A DNA stretch of 19,240 nucleotides, from assembly GCA_017435025.1 (NCBI GenBank), contig JAFSFU010000214.1, positions 1-19,240 on the forward strand, read 5' to 3'. Positions 1-5,531 of this stretch are shown here, piece by piece. Made by a program: the position numbers and the translations under genes. The notes under the pieces were generated by a model. The model was not told where the DNA came from. It did not search any database and saw nothing but the letters and a program-made list of their open reading frames with translations. Origin of the DNA: Lachnospiraceae bacterium. Lineage in GTDB: Bacteria > Bacillota_A > Clostridia > Lachnospirales > Lachnospiraceae. Each line of letters opens with the position of its first letter. Position 1 is the first letter of the stretch.

Positions 1-84
1 CACATTTTCTGCTTCCTTACCTCCACATGCCACAAGACTAAGGCAAAGGAATGCCGCAAGCATAGCACTCATAATACGTTTCAT
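1..84 (-). CDS. Lipoprotein N-terminus (partial, runs off left edge)
   Basis: Only the first 28 codons are in the window. They read MKRIMSAMLAAFLCLSLVAC followed by GGKEAENV: a short basic start, a hydrophobic core and a lipobox (L-V-A-C, Cys at residue 20) followed by Gly-Gly. This is a textbook lipoprotein signal for diacylglyceryl attachment and anchoring outside the cell membrane. A GGAGG ribosome site lies about 8 bases before the ATG. The gene starts 17 bp after the stop of the CRP/FNR-type gene and is very likely the next cistron of the deo operon. In that setting a substrate-binding lipoprotein of a nucleoside ABC transporter (BmpA type) is plausible, but this is inference from context; the mature protein is not visible. 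Confidence 0.8.
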   Translation of the reverse strand, partial: MKRIMSAMLAAFLCLSLVACGGKEAENV

Positions 85-101
85 ATTGATTTCCTCCTTT
101 T

Positions 102-830
102 CTAATCATCCACAAGAATCTTTGAAATAATCTCTTTCAGCCTGCGGTACTGATCGTGATCAATTACAATGGAGTTTCCTCTTTTCGTGAGCAGCCCCTC
201 CGCTTTAAATTTCTGTACTGAGCGAGTGATCGTCTTTAAACAAAGACCGGTGAAATCGGCCAGTTCCTGTCTGTCACTGTTCAAACGAAGGACGCCATTC
301 TCCGCATATTTTTCATAATGGTTGATAAATAAATAGGCAAGTCGGTTGGACCCCTGTAAGAAGACAAATGCTCTGCTGTTACGCGCCTGTTCAAACAGGT
401 ATTCTCCCATTAATTTCGCTTCATGCTTCATGGCATGAAAATCTGACTTCATCCACTTATCGAATTGTACACACGGAATCTTAACTACCGTGCATCTCGT
501 CACGGTCTGCAGCGTCGTCAGATAGGTGTCGCGCCCCATAATGATCTCCATACCGCCAAATGCATACACTCGACTAAAAAGTGTAAAATCATACGGAATA
601 CCATAAATTCGATAATCGGTCGCCTTGATAATTCCGCGACCGATCAGATAGATCGTATCAACCGGTTCGCCCTCTCGAACAAATGTTGTTCCTTTTTCCA
701 TCTCCTCTATGGAAAAAGAATCAAGCAGCCACGATGGAGCAGATTGAAAATACTCCTCAAACTGCGCACGTCTGTCTTTATCAAGTTTTGAAAGGAACGG
801 CAATACCTGCTCTAAATAGTTCTCATTCAT
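102..830 (-). CDS. CRP/FNR-family transcriptional regulator in the deo operon
   Basis: Predicted cytoplasmic DNA-binding dimer of 242 residues, the usual family length. Residues about 35-125 form the cyclic-nucleotide-type beta-roll (conserved VREGEPVDTIYLIGRG around 51-66 and FGGMEI at 91-96). A dimer helix follows at about 128-155 and a winged helix-turn-helix at about 187-224. There is no N-terminal Cys cluster, so it is not an FNR-type [4Fe-4S] oxygen sensor, and the ligand is unknown. In the recognition helix (GLCLKTITRS, about 195-204) the Arg and Glu that CRP uses to read TGTGA are Leu and Lys; the later Arg is kept. The start codon is 1 bp after the pdp stop, so it is translated as part of the deo operon. 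It is the candidate activator for the three AAGGAC-N4-GTCCTT promoters found here (inference). Confidence 0.9.
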   Translation of the reverse strand: MNENYLEQVLPFLSKLDKDRRAQFEEYFQSAPSWLLDSFSIEEMEKGTTFVREGEPVDTIYLIGRGIIKATDYRIYGIPYDFTLFSRVYAFGGMEIIMGRDTYLTTLQTVTRCTVVKIPCVQFDKWMKSDFHAMKHEAKLMGEYLFEQARNSRAFVFLQGSNRLAYLFINHYEKYAENGVLRLNSDRQELADFTGLCLKTITRSVQKFKAEGLLTKRGNSIVIDHDQYRRLKEIISKILVDD

Positions 831-831
831 A

Positions 832-2154
832 TTAGTACTTCTCTACACCATCCTTTGTAATTCTCGCAAAGATCAACGGATTCTGCTCCGGCTTTTTATC
901 GGCAAACACCAGCGCAGACAGATAACGTTTTTCTGCACCTGCAAACAGCTTCTCGTTGGATGTATACATCGTAGCCAGCACATCTCCCTTGTGCACGAAA
1001 TCTCCTACCTTGCGTTTCAGAATGATACCTGCGGAGAAGTCGATATCACTTTCCTTGGTTTCCCTTCCTGCACCAAGCATGGAAGAAGCGATTCCGCAGC
1101 TCTCCGTATCCATAGAAACAAGATATCCTTCCTCTTCAGCAATGATTTCATGTTCATACGGTGCTTTTTCAAATTTATTTGTATCAAGGATTACCGAGGA
1201 GTCACCTCCCTGAGCTTCCACCATCGCTGTAAGGCGGTTCAATGCACTGCCATCCGCGATCGTCTGCTTTGCCATATCCAGACATTCATCGATGGTGCCT
1301 TTTCCAGCCAGATAGAGCATATTAGCTGCAAGATGCAGGCTGACTTCCGTAAGATCGTCAGGACCCTTTCCTCTTAAAGTATCCACAGCCTCGATCACTT
1401 CAAGACTGTTTCCGATGTTATTTCCCAGCGGGATATCCATATCGGTGATCAAAGCCGCAGTTTTTCTTCCTGCATTTTCACCGATGGACACCATCTCCTT
1501 TGCAAGAGCTATGGAATCATCAACAGTCTTCATAAATGCGCCGCTTCCGGTCTTAACATCCAGAAGAATCGCGTCACTGCCGGCAGCCAGTTTCTTACTC
1601 ATAATAGACACCGCGATCAACGGTATACTCTCAACGGTTGCAGTCACGTCACGAAGCGCATACAGCTTCTTGTCGGCTGGTGCCAGATTTCCGGACTGAC
1701 CGATAACGCTGAGACCAATGGTATTCACGATCTCAAAGAACCGATCCTGTGCGATCACGGTCTGGAAACCAGGAATTGCCTCCAGTTTATCGACGGTACC
1801 ACCGGTGTGTCCAAGACCTCGTCCGGACATCTTCGCAACCTTCACGCCGCATGCGGCAACGATCGGTGCAATGATCAGCGTTGTCTTATCACCCACACCA
1901 CCGGTAGAATGTTTGTCCACTTTGATGCCCTCGATGGCAGAAAGATCCACCATATCACCGGAATGAGCTACGCACTGCGTCATGGTAACGGTCTCCTCTT
2001 CCGTCATGCCATTGTGGTAGACTGCCATTAAAAAGGCCGACATCTGATAATCCGGAATTCTGCCCTCCACATATTCTGTGATCATATACTGGATTTCTTC
2101 TTTTGTAAGAGCACCACCGTCGCGTTTCTTAGCGATCAGATCATACATCCTCAT
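832..2154 (-). CDS. pdp: Pyrimidine-nucleoside (thymidine) phosphorylase
   Basis: Phosphorolysis of uridine, deoxyuridine and thymidine to the base plus (deoxy)ribose-1-phosphate, in the cytoplasm as a dimer. The 440-residue length fits the family. Visible motifs are the phosphate-binding KHSTGGVGDK at residues 81-90 and the family signature S-G-R-G-L-G-H-T-G-G-T-x-D-K-L-E at about 110-125. The start MRMYDLIAKKRDGG matches known Pdp N-termini and has an AAGGAGG ribosome site about 9 bases upstream. It follows cdd after 43 bp and precedes the CRP/FNR gene by 1 bp. Its sugar-phosphate product is the substrate of DeoB and its uracil product that of Upp. A broad-specificity Pdp is more likely than a thymidine-only DeoA in a Gram-positive bacterium with no separate uridine phosphorylase in sight, so the symbol is tentative between pdp and deoA. 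Confidence 0.94.
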   Translation of the reverse strand: MRMYDLIAKKRDGGALTKEEIQYMITEYVEGRIPDYQMSAFLMAVYHNGMTEEETVTMTQCVAHSGDMVDLSAIEGIKVDKHSTGGVGDKTTLIIAPIVAACGVKVAKMSGRGLGHTGGTVDKLEAIPGFQTVIAQDRFFEIVNTIGLSVIGQSGNLAPADKKLYALRDVTATVESIPLIAVSIMSKKLAAGSDAILLDVKTGSGAFMKTVDDSIALAKEMVSIGENAGRKTAALITDMDIPLGNNIGNSLEVIEAVDTLRGKGPDDLTEVSLHLAANMLYLAGKGTIDECLDMAKQTIADGSALNRLTAMVEAQGGDSSVILDTNKFEKAPYEHEIIAEEEGYLVSMDTESCGIASSMLGAGRETKESDIDFSAGIILKRKVGDFVHKGDVLATMYTSNEKLFAGAEKRYLSALVFADKKPEQNPLIFARITKDGVEKY

Positions 2155-2197
2155 TTGCCATGTCCTCCTTCATATTTTCATTGAACAACTTGAATCT

Positions 2198-2611
2198 TTA
2201 CTGCAGGTTTTTAGGCCCGAAGCCAAACGGAAGAATCTCTTCCAATGTACGTTCTAAATACTGTCCTTTTCCGTTTGCCAAAATGATCTTGAATGTCTTC
2301 GGATCACAAAACTCCATCATTACCTGACGACATACTCCACACGGCGCACAAAGTTCATCCGCGTCTGTTCCTTCAGCTCCACCGACAACCGCGATTTTCT
2401 CGAACTCCAGCTCACCATCATATACAGCACGGAAAAACGCCGTTCTTTCCGCACAATTCGTTGGTGTGTAAGCAGCATTCTCAATGTTGCATCCATGGTA
2501 TATCTTGCCGCTTTTCGTTACCAGTGCTGCACCCACCTGAAAATGAGAATATGGAACATAAGCGCGTTCTCTCGCCTTTTTTGCTTCCAGGATCAGCTCT
2601 TCGTTTGTCAT
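2198..2611 (-). CDS. cdd: Cytidine deaminase
   Basis: Converts cytidine and deoxycytidine to uridine and deoxyuridine with loss of ammonia. The protein has 137 residues, typical of the small homotetrameric bacterial enzyme. Zinc ligands and the catalytic Glu are plain: N-C-A-E-R-T-A (Cys53, Glu55) and P-C-G-V-C (Cys91, Cys94). The FQVGAAL and CNIENAAY stretches of the nucleoside pocket are also intact. The GGGGG ribosome site lies about 8 bases before the ATG and overlaps the deoB stop region, so the gene is translationally close to deoB (5 bp gap). It feeds the downstream phosphorylase with uridine and deoxyuridine. Confidence 0.97.
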   Translation of the reverse strand: MTNEELILEAKKARERAYVPYSHFQVGAALVTKSGKIYHGCNIENAAYTPTNCAERTAFFRAVYDGELEFEKIAVVGGAEGTDADELCAPCGVCRQVMMEFCDPKTFKIILANGKGQYLERTLEEILPFGFGPKNLQ

Positions 2612-2616
2612 TGTGT

Positions 2617-3798
2617 TTACCCCCTTTGTTTTAAAATCTCCTTTTTGAAACTGGTTCCATCTGTGTGATTCTCCACACCAAAAATGTCCAGAATTGTCGC
2701 AGCGATATCAGCAAATGTATTTTTGGTACCCAGATTCACATCTTCTCGGATCTGTTTTCCATATGCGAGGAACGGGACGCACTCTCTTGAATGATCGGTA
2801 CCTCGAAATCCCGGATCGCATCCGTGGTCAGCAGTGATCATGAGAATATCATTTTCCTCCATCTGATCCATAAACTCTTTTAATTGCTCGTCAAATACAG
2901 TTGCCGCTCTTGCGTATCCCTCAATATCATTTCGATGTCCGTAAAGCATATCAAAATCCACCAGATTTACAAAACAAAGACCGCGAAAATCATGATTCAG
3001 CATTTCAATGGTCTTTTCCATTCCATCCACGTTATTTTTGATTCTCTGGGAATTCTGGATTCCTTTTCCAGCAAAAATATCCGAAATCTTTCCAATGCCA
3101 TATGTCTCATATCCACTGTTTACCAGAGCATCCAGCATCGTATCTTTGGGAGGCATGAGCGAATAATCATGTCGATTGGCCGTTCTCTGGTAATTCCCGG
3201 ATGTTCCAACGAATGGTCTTGCGATTACTCGTCCGACGCCATGTTCCCCAACAAGGATCTCGCGGGCAATCTCACAATAACGATACAGTTCTTCCAATGG
3301 AACAACCTCTTCATGGGCTGCAATCTGGAATACACTGTCCGCAGATGTGTAAACGATCAAATCACCGTTTTTTACATGTTCATCGCCATAATCACGAATT
3401 ACATCCGTACCGGAATATGGTTTGTTACAGAGTACACCACGACCGGTTCGCTCAAAAAACTCAGCCAGTACCTCTGCCGGAAATCCATCCGGATATGTCG
3501 GAAGCGGTTTTTCTGATATGATACCGGCAATCTCCCAGTGACCGATGGTGGTATCTTTTCCTTTCGATGATTCTGTGAGCCGTCCAAATGCTCCAATCGC
3601 CTTTTCTGCCGCTGGCAGATACCCCACACCATCAATCTTATCCAGACCAATGGCATTCATATTCGGTGTCCTAAAAGCATCTGATTTATAAATGCTTTTG
3701 AGTGTATTGGCACCATCATCACCAAACTCCTTTGCGTCCGGTGCATTTCCAATTCCGAAACTATCCAAAACAATCAGAAATACTCTTTGCGCTTTCAC
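2617..3798 (-). CDS. deoB: Phosphopentomutase
   Basis: Interconverts (deoxy)ribose-1-phosphate and -5-phosphate, linking nucleoside breakdown to central carbon metabolism. It belongs to the alkaline-phosphatase superfamily. The metal-binding V-L-D-S-F-G-I-G near the N-terminus, the K-D-T-T-I-G-H-W-E stretch holding the phosphorylated Thr (about residue 83), and the A-D-H-G-C-D-P and G-T-D-H-S-R-E metal motifs near the C-terminus are all present. I chose the GTG at 3798 (393 residues): GGAGGGG at 3808-3814 sits 9 bases before it, the length matches known DeoB, and the protein then begins MKAQRVFLIVLDS. An ATG at 3807 is the alternative, but the ribosome site would abut it; an open frame up to 3831 is less likely. 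First gene of the deo operon, driven by the operator-promoter at 3847-3889. Confidence 0.93.
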   Translation of the reverse strand: MKAQRVFLIVLDSFGIGNAPDAKEFGDDGANTLKSIYKSDAFRTPNMNAIGLDKIDGVGYLPAAEKAIGAFGRLTESSKGKDTTIGHWEIAGIISEKPLPTYPDGFPAEVLAEFFERTGRGVLCNKPYSGTDVIRDYGDEHVKNGDLIVYTSADSVFQIAAHEEVVPLEELYRYCEIAREILVGEHGVGRVIARPFVGTSGNYQRTANRHDYSLMPPKDTMLDALVNSGYETYGIGKISDIFAGKGIQNSQRIKNNVDGMEKTIEMLNHDFRGLCFVNLVDFDMLYGHRNDIEGYARAATVFDEQLKEFMDQMEENDILMITADHGCDPGFRGTDHSRECVPFLAYGKQIREDVNLGTKNTFADIAATILDIFGVENHTDGTSFKKEILKQRG

Positions 3799-3807
3799 CC
3801 TTTGCAT

Positions 3808-3814
3808 CCCCTCC
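3808..3814 (-). promoter_or_regulatory. Ribosome binding site deciding the deoB start
   Basis: GGAGGGG on the minus strand. It is 9 bases from the GTG at 3798 but directly adjacent to the ATG at 3807, which favours GTG as the real initiator. Confidence 0.6.
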
Positions 3815-3846
3815 ATTCTGTGAAAATACACGTATTTGATACTCGG

Positions 3847-3889
3847 ATTATATATTTTTTCAGCCCTAATTCACAGGACTTCAGTCCCT
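3847..3889 (-). promoter_or_regulatory. deo operon promoter with class II operator
   Basis: On the minus strand a perfect TATAAT at 3852-3847 follows, after 17 bases, a very poor -35 (TGTGAA at 3875-3870). Just upstream is the inverted repeat read on the plus strand as CAGGACTTCAGTCCCT (3874-3889), matching AAGGAC-N4-GTCCTT at 10 of 12 positions. Its centre (3881.5) is 29.5 bases from the first -10 base, about -41.5 from the start site. The predicted start is near 3840, leaving a leader of about 42 bases before the GTG. Confidence 0.75.
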
Positions 3890-3998
3890 TCTGAGAATAG
3901 CAATTTTCATTTCGTATACTTTAACAATCTTGTTGATTCTTTTTTGTCAAAAATGCACATCTCAATTCTAAGCTAAAGGTCTAATCTAACTAATAAGA

Positions 3999-4035
3999 AA
4001 AGGTCCGGGAATAGATTTCCTACTCTCAGACCTTT
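3999..4035 (-). terminator. Rho-independent terminator of upp
   Basis: Minus-strand reading: AAAGGTCTG pairs with CGGACCTTT (9 bp with one G-U), with a smaller GGAA/TTCC helix in the loop, followed by TCTTATT. It lies 34 bp after the upp stop. A T-rich stretch also follows on the plus strand, so it may work both ways. Confidence 0.7.
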
Positions 4036-4069
4036 CTTTCATTCAAATGATATTTAAAACCACGATCCC

Positions 4070-4693
4070 TTATTTAGTACCGAAGATACGATCTCCTGCG
4101 TCACCAAGACCAGGACAAATGTATGCATTCTCATTTAACTCACGATCAATGTTACCCACATAAATCTGAACATCCGGATGTGCTTTTTCCAACTTTTCCA
4201 GACCTTCCGGCGCAGCGATCAGGCACATGAACTTAATCTTCTTGCCGCCATGTTTTTTTATCATATCCACTGCTGCAATGGCAGAGCCGCCGGTTGCCAG
4301 CATCGGATCGGTCAAAATGATCAGACGTTCAGAGATCGGTGACGGAAGTTTACAAAAGTATTCACATGGTTCGTGGGTAACTTCATCGCGGTAAAGACCA
4401 ATATGACCCACTTTTGCCGAAGGCACCAGTTTCAAAATACCATTGGACATACCCAGACCGGCGCGTAAGATCGGAACAACTGCCAGCTTTCTTCCTGCGA
4501 TCATCGGTGTCATGCACTTTTCCAGTGGTGTTTCAATTTCTACCAATTCGGTCGGAAGATCTTTCAGCGCTTCATATCCCATCAGCATACCAATCTCATC
4601 AACCAGATTGCGGAACTCATTGGTGCCGGTGTTCTTGTCTCGCATGATGGACAGTTTATGTTTGATCAACGGATGTGTAGATTCTATAATCAT
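4070..4693 (-). CDS. upp: Uracil phosphoribosyltransferase
   Basis: Makes UMP from uracil and PRPP, the last salvage step for uracil released by the phosphorylase. The protein has 207 residues, the normal length. The PRPP-binding loop [10 protein letters not shown] (about residues 128-137) is intact, and the C-terminus [17 protein letters not shown] is the conserved uracil-binding region. I start at the ATG at 4693 ([14 protein letters not shown]) because AAGGAG sits 9 bases upstream. The open frame extends to 4720, but that adds nine residues (MERRKEYKR) that are really the translated ribosome site. Single-gene unit with its own terminator (3999-4035) and an operator-bearing promoter (4729-4771). 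Confidence 0.96.
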   Translation of the reverse strand: MIIESTHPLIKHKLSIMRDKNTGTNEFRNLVDEIGMLMGYEALKDLPTELVEIETPLEKCMTPMIAGRKLAVVPILRAGLGMSNGILKLVPSAKVGHIGLYRDEVTHEPCEYFCKLPSPISERLIILTDPMLATGGSAIAAVDMIKKHGGKKIKFMCLIAAPEGLEKLEKAHPDVQIYVGNIDRELNENAYICPGLGDAGDRIFGTK

Positions 4694-4728
4694 TCTCTTG
4701 TACTCCTTCCTTCTTTCCATTTCTTTTT

Positions 4729-4771
4729 ATTATATCTTCAGAAGCAGAACAAGGCAAGGACCAGAGTCCTT
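4729..4771 (-). promoter_or_regulatory. upp promoter with class II operator
   Basis: Perfect TATAAT at 4734-4729 on the minus strand, a 17-base spacer and a weak -35 (TTGCCT at 4757-4752). The inverted repeat AAGGACCAGAGTCCTT (4756-4771, plus-strand reading) matches AAGGAC-N4-GTCCTT at 12 of 12 positions. Its centre at 4763.5 is again 29.5 bases from the first -10 base. Predicted start near 4722. Confidence 0.78.
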
Positions 4772-4808
4772 TTTTATTAAATTTTTAATTCTTTCCTGCA
4801 AATTGAAA

Positions 4809-4830
4809 AATGCCTCTGGGGGGAGGCATT
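4809..4830 (-). terminator. Terminator downstream of the DUF1097 gene
   Basis: Minus strand: AATGCCTC, loop CCCCCA, GAGGCATT, then TTTCAATTT. An 8-bp perfect stem with a short T tail, about 100 bp after the stop at 4932. Other inverted repeats lie between stop and terminator. Confidence 0.65.
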
Positions 4831-4870
4831 CTCATAAGATTTTCCCTGGGGAAAGGGAAGAAGAAAGGTT

Positions 4871-4903
4871 GATACTTGGTATTATGAATATCGTTCAAGT
4901 ATC
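4871..4903. repeat. Inverted repeat GATACTTG-N17-CAAGTATC
   Basis: Perfect 8-bp arms separated by 17 bases in the 3' untranslated stretch of the DUF1097 gene. It could fold as an RNA hairpin or be a protein site; no strong T tract follows it on the minus strand. Confidence 0.6.
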
Positions 4904-4908
4904 TTATT

Positions 4909-4926
4909 TTAACTGATATCAGTTAA
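4909..4926. repeat. Perfect 18-bp palindrome after the DUF1097 gene
   Basis: TTAACTGATATCAGTTAA, 5 bp after the DUF1097 stop. As RNA it could form a 7-bp stem with an ATAU tetraloop. Function unknown. Confidence 0.65.
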
Positions 4927-4931
4927 CAGGA

Positions 4932-5384
4932 TTATTTTTGGAATCGCTTAAAGAGATAATCGCCACCCAGATCACAGGCCATACCCAGGACAGCACCCAA
5001 CAACAATGCGATAACAAGGCCGGTCCAGTCTCCTGCTGCTGCAAAGGAGGAAAAGCAGCCCACGAAGATTCCCGGACAATAATTCAAAACTTTGTATTTG
5101 GAAACCATGCACATAAGAAACGTGATCATCGCACAGGCGATTCCCCACTCACCAAGGACCGGCCATATCTTACCAATGATAATTGTCAAATAACCACACA
5201 TAACCCCAACGAGGTTTGTCATCATTGCCTTTTTCACGCCATCAGCACCGTGTTCACCACAGGCGAAATAGGTGGTGCATCCGGCAAATCCTGCCCAGCC
5301 GATCAAACCGATCCAGCCTGCAAATACTGACCAGATACCACACAAGACAGCTGTGACAACTGAAAGTGAAAACAATGCATTCAT
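4932..5384 (-). CDS. DUF1097-family membrane protein
   Basis: A protein of 150 residues made mostly of hydrophobic segments, with about five predicted membrane spans (roughly residues 3-22, 24-40, 58-78, 83-103 and 115-138). The pattern and the GWAGFAGCTTYFA stretch fit the DUF1097 family (E. coli YcdZ type), whose function is not established. I start at the ATG at 5384 (MNALFSL) because AAAGGA lies about 10 bases upstream. The frame stays open to 5483, but that extension would cross the promoter and start inside the nifJ terminator. Stands alone between terminators. Its promoter carries the same operator as the deo operon and upp, which suggests a role tied to nucleoside or pyrimidine metabolism, perhaps transport; that role is inference only. 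Confidence 0.82.
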   Translation of the reverse strand: MNALFSLSVVTAVLCGIWSVFAGWIGLIGWAGFAGCTTYFACGEHGADGVKKAMMTNLVGVMCGYLTIIIGKIWPVLGEWGIACAMITFLMCMVSKYKVLNYCPGIFVGCFSSFAAAGDWTGLVIALLLGAVLGMACDLGGDYLFKRFQK

Positions 5385-5414
5385 CTTTTTTATCCTTTCG
5401 TATCTGATATGGAT

Positions 5415-5457
5415 ATCATAACGAGAACGGCTTGATTTCACAAGGACTCCAGTCCTC
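5415..5457 (-). promoter_or_regulatory. DUF1097 gene promoter with class II operator
   Basis: Minus strand: -10 TATGAT (5420-5415), 17-base spacer, -35 TTGTGA (5443-5438). The inverted repeat AAGGACTCCAGTCCTC (5442-5457, plus reading) matches AAGGAC-N4-GTCCTT at 11 of 12 positions. It is centred at 5449.5, 29.5 bases from the first -10 base. Predicted start near 5408. Confidence 0.75.
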
Positions 5458-5489
5458 GAACGAAAACATTTCTGTTTTGACATAAAAAA

Positions 5490-5511
5490 GGCGCACCCTT
5501 TCGGATGCGCC
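5490..5511 (-). terminator. Terminator of nifJ
   Basis: Minus strand: GGCGCATCC, GAAA tetraloop, GGGTGCGCC (9 bp with one G-U), then TTTTTT (5489-5484). It lies 20 bp after the nifJ stop. One of the clearest terminators in the window. Confidence 0.92.
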
Positions 5512-5531
5512 CTAAAAATTATTTATTTATC

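Noticed and set aside
102..830. The regulator as a true FNR oxygen sensor
   Set aside because: The N-terminal region lacks the Cys cluster that binds [4Fe-4S], and the only Cys residues are scattered at about 113, 120 and 197.
2884..3516. Plus-strand open frame of 210 codons opposite deoB
   Set aside because: Antisense shadow of a well-supported gene; no ribosome site and no family resemblance.
3922..3950. TTGACA at 3950-3945 (minus strand) as a second deoB promoter
   Set aside because: The -35 is perfect but no acceptable -10 lies 16-18 bases away (TTGTTA at 17), so it is not a credible promoter.
5385..5483. N-terminal extension of the DUF1097 protein to 183 residues
   Set aside because: It would start inside the nifJ terminator T tract and run through the promoter and operator. 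The ATG at 5384 has a ribosome site and gives a normal membrane-protein start.
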